From: FEN-1322 sp041663425
GTDB taxonomy: Bacteria > Omnitrophota > Gorgyraeia > 2-01-FULL-45-10
Length of the DNA stretch: 11,791 nt
Direction of reading: 5' to 3'
Assembly: GCA_041663425.1 (NCBI GenBank)
Contig: JBAYMS010000046.1
Coordinates: forward strand, 1 to 11,791
Positions 9,401-11,791 of the stretch are shown piece after piece; the stretch's first letter is position 1; every line of letters begins with the position of its first letter. The notes under the pieces are model-generated. The model was not told the DNA's origin. It saw only the letters and a list, made by a program, of their open reading frames with translations, and ran no database searches. The position numbers and the translations under genes are program-made.

Positions 9401-10393
9401 CGAAGCGTGAAGCCGGACGCCCCGGAACGCGAACCTACGATGAACGCAGCGACCCCGGCGGAATTTTTAATGGCGATAAGGGATGAGGCGACAGTGCGTG
9501 ACGGCGAGGCGCTATTAACACAGGCGATCGCTGAGAGAGGTTTTAAACCGCTCGAAGCGGAGAGGCTGCTATGTGAAACGCTCGAAACCTTGGGCGTGCT
9601 CGAAAAAGTCATGGGCAGCGAAAGCTATCGACTTACGAAGATGATGCGCGGTCCGAAGGGCGGGAATGAGGCTGAGTATGCGCAGGAGATGTTAAATCGA
9701 GTGATGGATCTGCGGCACTTATCCGGGGCCAGGGCGGGAGAGACTATATTTGGTGCGGCTGATATAGGTAATGCACGGGTCGCGAAAGAGCTCGTTACTA
9801 TGACTGCTTTTAATAAAATAGACCGCGACATAAAGCCGGCAATTCCCGATAATAAGATCGTGTGGCGCATAATTGAAAACGAAATCGTTCCCATAGCCCA
9901 ACAGAGCACCTTTATTACGAAGTTGAATAAAGCTTCTGCCGCCTCAGATTCCACTGAGAAAGTCCATATTCTTAACGGAAGAGAGACTGTTGCGGAGGCG
10001 ATGGCGGCTATAAGGAGTGAATGCCCCAACGCTATTTTTGACGTTGCGGTTAGCGATGCCTCGCACATAAAAGATGTTCTGGAAAGCGATGCTGCCGCAA
10101 GGGTGCTTGTTGTCAACGGTAAGATTGTGGACTTTGCTCAGATAGAAGGTGTCGTTGCCGCATTGCGTGCATTACGCATGCCCGACAGATCAGCTGCCGT
10201 TGCTGCATTGCTGCGAATATACTCTGTCCTTAATGGGAGGGCGTATAATGGACAGATAGACCCGTCTTTACTGGACGACCCTGTCGAATTCGCCCGCCAA
10301 TTTACCCTTGATTTACCGCCTACAAGACAGATCCCCGCAGGTGAAATTTCTAAAATGAACGAGCGCCTCATAGCCTTCATGATTTCCGCGTAA
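362..10393 (+). CDS. Giant exported multidomain protein, 3343 aa, Omnitrophota type
   Basis: One uninterrupted frame of 3343 codons. I recognise no single family for the whole protein. Modules visible in order by residue: signal peptide 1-35; unassigned, mostly helical 36-715; HPr-like about 720-815; unassigned 830-1125; kinase-like 1130-1330; ThiS/MoaD-like 1373-1453; helical 1460-1590; P-loop uridine-kinase-like 1640-1900; signal-peptidase-II-like 1946-2123; sigma-70-like 2209-2410; helix-turn-helix 2418-2477 and 2494-2557; GNAT-like 2621-2776; papain/transglutaminase-like about 2795-3015; winged-helix-like 3049-3095; alpha/beta C-terminus 3140-3343. The ATG at 362 is chosen because it directly precedes a good signal peptide and an in-frame stop lies at 332-334; there is no Shine-Dalgarno sequence. 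The gene has its own promoter and lies between alr and ilvD. No frameshift or premature stop is seen over 10 kb, so the frame is under selection. Overall function unknown. Confidence 0.9.
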   Translation: MTETILNKNIRNIIKKAIAAILAVAFLFNDVAFAADYQNLAPKSALTIEEFRERFEEGYGLLNHKAINSYIESVVNDAGGFENLEKREDRLRIGGKLMPILIVAIPDLFKKRGQFAHEGLGKWNGVPVIYADKSLAYYNESRLQSVKRRIASNEIREREHIIDHSKNELRQWIPWKIARKNLSENWRHIFNDYDFRNVWIIGNPGAKEAAYAFHRNSGSLKHLFEKYKHLLDWDELYKAYIESGETFDRDDSDVNIAAGNSSHGSGKGKGAKAKAKLREWKSVNIPKLRDLQEEMAGCVPGVHEEMNRAIEASEPERVFFHLAKAWRILKTRESAQERIFCGRIERTVFEFSKIFYDKLSDVESSNRKIAIYALWWLRTDFGKSTPIIKSDVEYLFSVLRFRSADFFNPGSLCYTDIRDLKSYEDVKNVFMKSEIHGELRFAEVFRRLKEAAAYDENKKDAHLARIGFYDYLDIIELALEGHVFDMQSDVRDSIFYLECIKEKLKSFVITINAIRAVFDDENDRSIDISSYQDLIYIPHEVETLLEELKDYKFVRSEPDRFFVEGSRKISREKLEEISGKIDEWTEKINRIQRICPRFKEIFCDSKLGKHLLLGQVRGFIKKTEEVISGKVPREPIFKEYLGHGKSQKLNEHEITVSAKRAFNGRSNRALGRGAELFPSIDSLSPMDFIDPARLAAPFGAHFWQGRRNKASYEESPENMCSVQKEFELNTQHHLFPFLLLESVVRKSKEDTSLGIKFKFELKEGDKYREIPISAMGLMREGDKLSRGTTVRLTVTAPGNADNLLFTECLEKLLDIAYGILTSKDTVQPDKEPFEYRDQVNLRTAEALEDLNKAKVEKAQPGQDELIKELSEKEMAAKPAAWGENRRLPFKVKPEDVVIYYKKAGESLRKGSANSIWNSLPAELKNARILAGVADGREGIILLSQSADLDSAAASYDMSEVPISYSILSDQVLSDRRRERLCGNGIHLFGLDGQTYSNCAHFFKLNTAESVESGDGRQWLKLSMAKKYESLLPLFLKRNNIMSENIIGSSVGAVNLNGLKPGEYCRASWIELGEVARLFGIQEELFANMTIEEKDGVEQETIDRKMVDGLLSDPLFVGDVFRDIFARPDLVLSDIVSVDIRHVGEGSFKKAYEVNLKIKGCRSALCFMLKVVKSDVIESDSGYLYNEKFARTQIEIARKARKKILHIYPPVIDAKLVKDSRSKVRIVFAEGIVPQTNASLSQSRLDRYAIRTYLLFYLLFDRKIFLEDPKRANVVIHKRPRLYYDGTMIDLDNFTQDDHINPYLVVSALIHSGFGIEDIAEAAEEVFGTKDAVSFLEYAYGRDAGKQISNFEGSLQAIRLRMESNAKSGFNIPSSMEIKLNTIPQSIPVGATIFDILSERYIDIQDYIVRINGKTVSGERDSMTHKQRMGIYQEYVVKDGDEIVFYPKDRDGGSIAPEGEGSDGVALSKTALEKHLEYEKFDERLRTYRRSLSSMRRIVRPYLFKDNILTQKWDKTIVLMIDKIDQCLKDYSMEPIGVDEAKKLKRCFDGLKFKNKNGRQECLPYINSVIKIIEKIREEYELAVASVPASAPVVSWKHGVPADEAGISLNDGMTEAQKEDNAVIKRNLPGAQFMTPPMKRMDAVPVTGGLEIDLMSFKTKYDARYDRYIAGISDQVLFDDSTCPDIAQRLMASSASLHKDGKVCIAAFDGPAGAFKTTSAKKTAALIRASGKKAVVISRDWFIGGRNERYVRQDEELSKNAVSLRDDEISLRRKKFEKEVLDRLEEFNRSSQPQMILDLRDLYNKYGGGGLDRNESVVVDRDTIVIIEGNYLLKKDWRHYFDVGILMLARPSISIARRLPRDAVHADTKRVEKIFWRINTPSFINYIENEMPAADINVVTDSCEAVDPDDTGFTDAEDSDSKTSETKVVSDEVILPNRADAVTNIGKSPYLQKFITLLGIPTIMLGINYFIEQVFLLSAKNISIIVDSENLMTLARQHCDLWAASLKTSLSYSINDPWSCHIEICVHYVNMPYIIYSAVAFLIVFTSFILPRMIEYNNLHQSGPGLKAAFLFLSYGAILNAFDVFLWHGVFDYIFGGSPGDISMFFGTIAVFFISPFILQEMLSGNAGMGDSAGDGSDAQPGPISSQTAANDASGAMSRSAKQAFNNKKPPEGNPGERFATGFGSNRDTSRGDVVRVVSQSDTSSKISATTWADVSEAELLKYAEVLAKILRTRYGKHANDYEYYADIGVQEALRTFDPAKGTTLSEWIYQNKGLWAAGDAIRKDLGVAVYENGKKRLVPVPRQFFMNIGDEGKITEEEASVPDLSGKKDGVDEDEIGVWEAGFLNDANIKLLSPAAKFVVRLSCEDGKTSKEIARILHKKYTNVREIISYISDKVKKGEYADIDFWLPKSFVSGNPGERIYKIRNALKMSQRDLGNTVGVSVEAISSWERGVTYPTYNRAILLATKSRVPLEYILTGEGDEESILARLREIKSSRQRVIEMILRLKADRNLSSTMLASELGLGSTVLADILKGKTARFNKKTQQALLRYFKLPDDYFEADAGDGSDAQIEPVVSNADAKNHRGVGAAFYNDDAFSEKLPELDKEDLSPAPNVDADQVVSNTFVVDVKTGMSVPAKIKKLRRMLRGTNEMITIPLEVDGNMEGRLIYSETDPLYINLLSTNSENLYQAGAGRKFKHVGWRLMQAIVKLSKDTAAKGAIRLNSMKTNVDAQAFYETMRPLGLASVPVGDDIDWYLEVKDADRFIEGIESAIADRRAEIVTNQDFADTPSSETVSDYASYRYEQYNQIDSIKFGNLLRKYMKRPLSESEQVKAAQFIEAMHKVRDEADVVRSLNNMLGGNIYPNVCLEVCRNAEEVMNNDFPEVEYIVMQKTEFYDNNPGQHNFYPYDERIYNIWWDQIDMFSPLHEFLVIKFFGVPFILDLSADQFVMSKPDPENKWEYTNFVEQGMVMIPAAELQENDRPYTGAISHVDKEQLWSLLNGESALVDLIVGVNPYWRSVKPDAPEREPTMNAATPAEFLMAIRDEATVRDGEALLTQAIAERGFKPLEAERLLCETLETLGVLEKVMGSESYRLTKMMRGPKGGNEAEYAQEMLNRVMDLRHLSGARAGETIFGAADIGNARVAKELVTMTAFNKIDRDIKPAIPDNKIVWRIIENEIVPIAQQSTFITKLNKASAASDSTEKVHILNGRETVAEAMAAIRSECPNAIFDVAVSDASHIKDVLESDAAARVLVVNGKIVDFAQIEGVVAALRALRMPDRSAAVAALLRIYSVLNGRAYNGQIDPSLLDDPVEFARQFTLDLPPTRQIPAGEISKMNERLIAFMISA
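467..1126 (+). other. N-terminal region of the giant protein, unassigned
   Basis: Residues 36-255. I do not recognise the fold with confidence. A segment at about 130-170 (VIYADKSLAYYNESR, then SNEIREREHIIDHS) has the rhythm of the zinc-helix region of a metallopeptidase, but the expected HE pair reads N153-E154; H160 and H164 follow. If related, it is degenerate. The region ends in a Gly/Lys/Ala-rich linker (GSGKGKGAKAKAKL, near residue 265) that separates it from the next helical part. Confidence 0.3.
1127..2518 (+). other. Long helical, unassigned region of the giant protein
   Basis: Residues 256-719. Composition is rich in Lys, Glu, Arg, Leu and Ile with alternating charged and hydrophobic residues, suggesting mostly alpha-helix with possible short coiled coils (for example about 570-640). 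No motif I can name. It ends with a Pro/Phe-rich stretch (SLSPMDFIDPARLAAPFG, about residues 681-698) leading into the HPr-like module. Confidence 0.4.
2519..2806 (+). other. HPr-like phosphocarrier domain
   Basis: Residues about 720-815. The order of motifs follows HPr of the phosphotransferase system. Around the active site, QHHLFPF (731-737) aligns with GLHARPA of HPr, keeping the phospho-acceptor His as H733 and the Pro as P736, but replacing the catalytic Arg with F735. Then comes a beta strand with basic and acidic residues, ISAMGLMREGDKLSRGTTV in place of the HPr segment KSIMGLMxLxxxxGxxI, VRLTVTAPGNADN for the strand before the last helix, and a final helix ECLEKLLDIAYG. Length (about 90) fits the family. 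A phosphotransfer role is possible but weakened by the Arg loss; a binding or regulatory role is equally likely. Confidence 0.65.
2807..3748 (+). other. Unassigned region between HPr-like and kinase-like modules
   Basis: Residues 816-1129. It opens with a charged helical linker (about 850-895), then a mixed alpha/beta stretch from about 900 (LPFKVKPEDVVIYY) to 1120. Several Cys and His residues occur in the middle (RLCGNGIHLFGLDG and TYSNCAHFFKL). I cannot assign a family. The last part (SWIELGEVARLFGIQEELF and following helices) may belong to the N-lobe support of the downstream kinase-like domain. Confidence 0.3.
3749..4351 (+). other. ABC1/aminoglycoside-kinase-like domain
   Basis: Residues about 1130-1330. 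The hallmarks of a protein-kinase-like fold are present in order: a Gly-rich loop GEGSFKKAY (1143-1151), a beta-3 Lys in CFMLKVVKS (K1169), a possible hinge FAEGIVPQ, a catalytic loop EDPKRANVVI with D1267 and N1272 (compare the DPHPGN loop of ABC1/UbiB proteins and the HxDxxxxN loop of aminoglycoside phosphotransferases), and a metal-binding MIDLDNF with D1289 (DFG equivalent). All residues needed for ATP and metal binding are therefore kept, which argues for an active phosphotransferase. The substrate is unknown. A distant member of the kinase superfamily, not a typical Ser/Thr kinase. Confidence 0.7.
4478..4720 (+). other. ThiS/MoaD-like beta-grasp domain with internal Gly-Gly
   Basis: Residues 1373-1453. 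The pattern MEIKLNTIPQSIPVGATIFD, then DYIVRINGKTVSGERD and finally VKDGDEIVFYPKDRDGGS matches the ubiquitin-like beta-grasp group (ThiS, MoaD, TGS): an opening strand, a helix, the central INGK strand, a DGDEI turn and a final strand with Pro. It ends with Gly-Gly at 1451-1452, where free ThiS and MoaD end and become thiocarboxylated, but here the chain continues with Ser1453. Sulfur transfer would require cleavage after the Gly pair; a simple interaction domain like TGS is the alternative. Confidence 0.65.
4721..5278 (+). other. Helical linker region before the P-loop module
   Basis: Residues 1454-1639. A helical, charged domain (about 1472-1586, starting LEKHLEYEKFDERL) is followed by an Ala/Val/Pro-rich linker (VASVPASAPVVSW, with VVS at 1592-1594). 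That linker resembles those at other module borders in this protein. No function recognised. Confidence 0.35.
5279..6061 (+). other. Uridine-kinase-like P-loop NTPase domain
   Basis: Residues about 1640-1900. A hydrophobic strand CIAAFD leads into a P-loop GPAGAFKTT (1709-1717) with K1715 and T1716 kept, but the Gly before the Lys replaced by F1714. Downstream are the other landmarks of the uridine kinase/phosphoribulokinase group: VVISRDWF (compare IxxDxFY), a strand TIVIIEGNYLL with E1827 (compare the VxEGxY Walker-B strand), and MLARPSISIARRLPRD, an Arg-rich lid (compare RRIxRD). Length fits the family. The bulky P-loop substitution makes ATP hydrolysis uncertain. A degenerate nucleoside or metabolite kinase is the best description. 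Confidence 0.7.
6197..6730 (+). other. Signal-peptidase-II-like four-helix membrane domain
   Basis: Residues 1946-2123, with four hydrophobic helices (about 1948-1975, 2030-2052, 2065-2087 and 2100-2120). The second half follows lipoprotein signal peptidase LspA: GAILNAFDVFLWHGVFDYIF aligns with the LspA block GGAxGNxxDRxxxGxVxDF, giving N2079, catalytic-type D2082 and D2091, and GDISMFFGTIAVFF aligns with NxADSxIxxG, giving the second catalytic-type Asp D2100. The Arg after the first Asp is replaced by Val. The loop between helices 1 and 2 is long (about 50 residues, with two Cys). LspA cleaves lipoproteins ahead of the lipidated Cys. Both aspartates are kept, so activity is possible. Base composition is more AT-rich here than in the adjacent linker. 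Confidence 0.65.
6754..6778 (+). repeat. 25-nt direct repeat, copy 1 (encodes AGDGSDAQ)
   Basis: A 25-base sequence beginning CGCTGGGGACGG is exactly repeated at 8041-8065, in the same reading frame 1287 bases (429 codons) later. It encodes residues 2132-2139. This copy is also flanked internally by GCTGGG and CCCAGC, giving a short inverted repeat. It sits right after the membrane domain, at a module border. Confidence 0.9.
6986..7591 (+). other. Sigma-70-like domain (regions 2 and 4)
   Basis: Residues 2209-2410. The first part fits sigma region 2: DYEYYADIGVQEALRTFDP, then AKGTTLSEWIYQNKG, compare DLxQEGxxGLxxAxxxFDPxxGxxFSTYA; F2256-D2257-P2258 is the tell-tale triplet. The second part fits the region 4 helix-turn-helix: LLSPAAKFVVRLSCEDGKT, then SKEIARILHKKYTNVREII, compare LPxxxRxVxxLxxxxGxSxxEIAxxLxxxxxxVR, with K-E-I-A at 2371-2374. 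An acidic linker (about 2315-2345) joins them. Region 1 and region 3 are missing. It could bind core polymerase or DNA if it were in the cytoplasm, which conflicts with the signal peptide. Confidence 0.65.
7613..7792 (+). other. XRE-type helix-turn-helix domain
   Basis: Residues 2418-2477. The sequence RIYKIRNALKMSQRDLGNTV, then GVSVEAISSWERGVTYPTYN fits the Cro/C1-type (XRE) DNA-binding domain: RIRxxRxxxxxSQxxLAxxxGVSxxxISxWExGxxxP. S2430-Q2431 at the start of helix 2 and W2448-E-R-G at the end of helix 3 are the key positions. The tail LATKSRVPLEYILTG is the usual fifth helix plus the domain end. Confidence is high for the fold; target unknown. Confidence 0.85.
7841..8032 (+). other. Second helix-turn-helix domain, XRE-like
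   Basis: Residues 2494-2557. IEMILRLKADRNLSSTMLAS, then ELGLGSTVLADILKGKTARF has the spacing of an XRE/Cro domain (helix, turn with L-x-S, recognition helix ending in LKGK), and the last helix TQQALLRYFKLPDDYF is also typical. It follows the first such domain after a 16-residue charged link. Less close to consensus than the first one. Confidence 0.6.
8041..8065 (+). repeat. 25-nt direct repeat, copy 2 (encodes AGDGSDAQ)
   Basis: Exact second copy of 6754-6778, in the same frame, encoding residues 2561-2568. It closes the sigma/helix-turn-helix cassette, directly after the second helix-turn-helix domain. Flanking bases differ between the copies, so identity is limited to 25 bases. Confidence 0.9.
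8222..8690 (+). other. GNAT-like acetyltransferase domain
   Basis: Residues about 2621-2776. The block GRKFKHVGWRLMQAIVKLSK (2690-2709) resembles GNAT motif A, the acetyl-CoA pyrophosphate loop and following helix, although only two of the loop glycines remain (G2690 and G2697). It is followed by IRLNSMKTNVDAQAFYETM, compare LxxxxxNxxAxxFYxxxGF of motif B, with N2725, A2730, F2731 and Y2732. The usual order strand, loop, helix, strand, helix is respected. Acceptor unknown. Binding of acetyl-CoA is plausible but the loop is not fully canonical. Confidence 0.55.
8744..9411 (+). other. Papain/transglutaminase-like domain
   Basis: Residues about 2795-3015. The best evidence is a Cys-His-Asp order with proper context: YPNVCLEVCRNAEEVM with C2863 (or C2867) at the start of a helix, FSPLHEFLVIKFFGVPF with H2923 on a strand, and ILDLSADQFV with D2938, resembling the IDxTAxQF strand seen in papain-fold and transglutaminase-like proteins. 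Spacing Cys to His of 60 and His to Asp of 15 residues fits that fold. It could be a cysteine peptidase, amidase or transglutaminase. No close subfamily recognised. Confidence 0.55.
9506..9646 (+). other. Winged-helix-like segment
   Basis: Residues 3049-3095. EALLTQAIAERGFKPLEAER followed by LLCETLETLGVLEKV and SESYRLT looks like a small winged helix: two helices, a helix ending in LGVLEK, and a beta hairpin YRLT. Such patterns are common and this call is weak. Confidence 0.35.
9779..10390 (+). other. C-terminal alpha/beta region of the giant protein, unassigned
   Basis: Residues 3140-3343. A helical start (KIVWRIIENEIVPIAQQ) is followed by an alternating strand/helix pattern: EKVHILNG, a helix, AIFDVAVSDASHIKDVL, then AARVLVVNG. 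This looks Rossmann-like or flavodoxin-like, but no binding motif is visible. I cannot name it. The protein ends at TAA 10391-10393 after a Pro-containing tail. Confidence 0.35.
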
Positions 10394-10425
10394 TTCCTGA
10401 AAATTTGCCTATAAGATGGATTTAT

Positions 10426-10455
10426 TTGACATTATAGGACGTATCATTATATAAT
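10426..10455 (+). promoter_or_regulatory. Promoter of ilvD
   Basis: A perfect TTGACA (10426-10431) and a perfect TATAAT (10450-10455) are separated by 18 bases. Transcription should start near 10462, giving a leader of about 90 bases. It begins only 33 bases after the giant gene's stop; no terminator is visible between the two. Confidence 0.75.
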
Positions 10456-10466
10456 TAAACCTCATT

Positions 10467-10538
10467 GAAACGTCCCTTGGCGTTTCCTCTATATATACAT
10501 AGAGGGGCCACGGGATGAAATTTTTTATCAAAATTTCA
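10467..10538 (+). promoter_or_regulatory. Structured leader RNA upstream of ilvD (three hairpins)
   Basis: Three perfect stems are visible. H1: GAAACG (10467-10472) with CGTTTC (10481-10486), 8-base loop. H2: CCTCTAT (10486-10492) with ATAGAGG (10499-10505), 6-base loop. H3: TGAAATTTT (10516-10524) with AAAATTTCA (10530-10538), 5-base loop. In addition the H1 loop (TCCCTTGG, 10473-10480) is complementary at 7 of 8 positions to CCACGGGA (10508-10515), allowing a pseudoknot. No T-run follows any stem, so this would act on translation rather than on termination. Ligand or regulator unknown. Confidence 0.5.
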
Positions 10539-10559
10539 GAGGGTGGAAACTATGCGTAG
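10515..10559 (+). CDS. Possible 14-codon leader ORF overlapping the ilvD start
   Basis: ATG at 10515 opens a short frame reading MKFFIKISEGGNYA and stops at TAG 10557-10559, a few bases inside ilvD in a different frame. A purine-rich GAGGGG (10502-10507) lies 7 bases upstream and is a credible Shine-Dalgarno sequence, but it sits in the 3' arm of hairpin H2. The whole of hairpin H3 is inside this ORF, so translation would melt it and would terminate next to the ilvD start, as in translational coupling. Two Ile codons and no Leu or Val, so a classical attenuation peptide is not obvious. It may also be chance. Confidence 0.35.
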   Translation: MKFFIKISEGGNYA

Positions 10560-11791
10560 CGACAAGATCAAAAAGGGTATTGAACGCGCAGGGGCGCGAT
10601 CGCTTTTATATGCTACAGGTGTATCTAAAGAGGATATGGCCAAACCTTTTATAGGCGTAGCCACATCCAGAACCGACCTTATCCCGGGCCATATTCATAT
10701 GGCCCGTTTAGAGCGTTTCATTGAGCGTGGTATAGCAGCCGGAGGCGGCGTGCCGTTCTTTTTTGGTATTCCCGGCATCTGCGATGGTATCGCGATGGGG
10801 CATAGCGGTATGAAGTATTCACTGGCTTCACGTGAACTTATAGCGGACATGATCGAGTGTATCATGAAAGCGCACCAGCTCGACGGACTTGTCTGTTTAA
10901 CAAATTGTGACAAGATCACGCCCGGCATGCTTATGGCTGCGGGCAGGCTGAATGTGCCTACCATCGTTGTTACGGCAGGGCCTATGATGAGCGGAAACTT
11001 AAGAGGCCGCAGGCTTTCAATGGTCAAAGATACATTTGAAGCGGTTGGAAAGTTCAAAAATGGTGAGATTTCTCAGGAAGAGATGAATAGCCTTGAGATG
11101 TGCGCTTGCCCTGGTGCAGGTGCTTGCCAGGGTCTTTACACGGCGAACTCCATGGCTTGCGTAACTGAAGCGCTCGGGATGAGCGTTCCCGGATGCGCGA
11201 CAGCTTTGGCTGTTTCAGCGAAGAAGGACAGGATCGCGCAGGAATCGGGCGAGAAGATAGTCAATATGGTCAGGCGTAACGTGCTCCCGAGGACGATTTG
11301 CAGAAAAGAAGCTTTTGAGAATGCCATTAAAGTTGATATGGCGCTCGGCGGCTCGACCAATACAGTTCTTCACATTATGGCAGTCGCGAAAGAGTTCGGA
11401 GTTGATCTTCCGGTTGAGACATTTGATGAAATTTCGAAACATACGCCGCATCTGGCAAATATTCTGCCGGGTGGTGAGCATTTTATGGAAGACCTGGATT
11501 CAGCAGGTGGCATTCCGGCTATGATAAAGCGCATGAGAAATCAGCTCGATGATATCATGACTTGCAGCTCGAAGACGATCAGCCAGATCGCCAATGATGC
11601 CCAGATTCTGGATGAAAATGTGATCAGAGATTATAAGAACGCCTATCACAAAGAAGGCGGTATAGCGGTTTTGAAGGGCAACCTATCGCCCGAAGGAGCT
11701 GTCATAAAACAGGCGGCAGTTTCCGAGAAGATGATGAAATTTAAAGGCAAAGCAAAGGTTTATGATTCCGAAGAGACCGCGATGGCGGCTA
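10552..11791 (+). CDS. ilvD: Dihydroxy-acid dehydratase, N-terminal part (3' end outside the window)
   Basis: Cytoplasmic iron-sulfur enzyme that dehydrates 2,3-dihydroxy-isovalerate and 2,3-dihydroxy-3-methylvalerate in valine, leucine and isoleucine synthesis. The window holds about 413 of the usual roughly 550 codons. Seen: the conserved start MRSDKIKKGIERAGARSLLY; SRTDLIPGHIHMARL; GICDGIAMGHSGMKYSLASR (C77); LTNCDKITPGMLMAAGRLN (C119); and CACPGAGACQGLYTANSM (C184, C186, C192). C77 is in the DDGIAMG/ICDGIAMG segment. C119 and C192 match, by family knowledge, conserved cluster ligands. ATG 10552 is preceded by GAGGGTGG (10539-10546) at 5 bases and matches the family start. The gene has its own promoter and structured leader. 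No defect is visible. Confidence 0.97.
   Translation, partial: MRSDKIKKGIERAGARSLLYATGVSKEDMAKPFIGVATSRTDLIPGHIHMARLERFIERGIAAGGGVPFFFGIPGICDGIAMGHSGMKYSLASRELIADMIECIMKAHQLDGLVCLTNCDKITPGMLMAAGRLNVPTIVVTAGPMMSGNLRGRRLSMVKDTFEAVGKFKNGEISQEEMNSLEMCACPGAGACQGLYTANSMACVTEALGMSVPGCATALAVSAKKDRIAQESGEKIVNMVRRNVLPRTICRKEAFENAIKVDMALGGSTNTVLHIMAVAKEFGVDLPVETFDEISKHTPHLANILPGGEHFMEDLDSAGGIPAMIKRMRNQLDDIMTCSSKTISQIANDAQILDENVIRDYKNAYHKEGGIAVLKGNLSPEGAVIKQAAVSEKMMKFKGKAKVYDSEETAMAA

Noticed and set aside
9625..10116. 163-codon open frame on the minus strand near the end of the giant gene
   Set aside because: Low-complexity Ser/Ala/Thr-rich translation typical of an antisense shadow of a GC-richer coding region; no ribosome site or family match.
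362..10393. Giant frame as an assembly chimera of several genes
   Set aside because: The reading frame stays open through ten kilobases with linker repeats shared between distant modules and no internal stop; a chimera would not be expected to keep frame, although reads cannot be checked here.
10516..10538. 9-bp hairpin with T-run as intrinsic terminator
   Set aside because: The T-run is inside the 5' arm of the stem; after the stem the sequence is GAGGGTGG, so it cannot terminate transcription.
10539..10551. GAGGGTGGAAAC resembling the T-box sequence (GGGTGGNACC)
   Set aside because: It sits at the exact position of the ilvD Shine-Dalgarno sequence, there is no following terminator or antiterminator, and no specifier stem I is visible upstream.

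Overview
The window looks like a piece of chromosome from an uncultured Gram-negative bacterium, most probably of the Omnitrophota (Omnitrophica). The basis is a single very long open reading frame that starts with a signal peptide followed by an NLAPKS motif and then strings together unrelated enzyme, regulatory and membrane modules. I associate that architecture with Omnitrophota giant genes. This assignment is an inference; there is no rRNA or marker tree here to prove it.

Layout, all on the + strand. (1) 1-243: the 3' end of an alanine racemase gene (alr, cell-wall D-alanine supply). (2) 244-361: a short AT-rich intergenic region with an extended -10 promoter and a perfect 13-bp inverted repeat that overlaps both the -10 box and the next start codon. 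(3) 362-10393: one uninterrupted 3343-residue gene. Its recognisable modules, in order, are a signal peptide, a long unassigned part, an HPr-like domain, an ABC1/aminoglycoside-kinase-like domain, a ThiS/MoaD-like beta-grasp domain with an internal Gly-Gly, a uridine-kinase-like P-loop domain, a four-helix signal-peptidase-II-like membrane domain, a sigma-70-like region 2 plus region 4, two helix-turn-helix domains, a GNAT-like acetyltransferase, a papain/transglutaminase-like domain, a winged-helix-like stretch and an unassigned alpha/beta C-terminus. (4) 10394-10551: a leader with a consensus-like promoter, three hairpins, a possible pseudoknot and a 14-codon upstream ORF overlapping the next gene. 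(5) 10552-11791: the first about 413 codons of ilvD (dihydroxy-acid dehydratase, branched-chain amino acid synthesis), cut by the window end.

The flanking alr and ilvD genes are ordinary housekeeping genes, each apparently with its own transcription signals, so they say little about the giant protein. The giant protein is the main object of interest. It combines phospho-carrier, kinase, ubiquitin-like, protease-like, lipoprotein-peptidase-like and transcription-factor-like folds in one exported polypeptide. Many modules keep their key residues (HPr His, kinase Lys/Asp/Asn, LspA Asp pair, Cys/His/Asp of the papain-like part), while others are altered (P-loop Gly to Phe, HPr Arg to Phe). Short linker peptides recur near module borders, and a 25-nt exact direct repeat brackets the sigma/HTH cassette, which suggests assembly by module shuffling. 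The second object of interest is the ilvD leader, which looks like a structured cis-regulatory RNA coupled to a tiny leader peptide.
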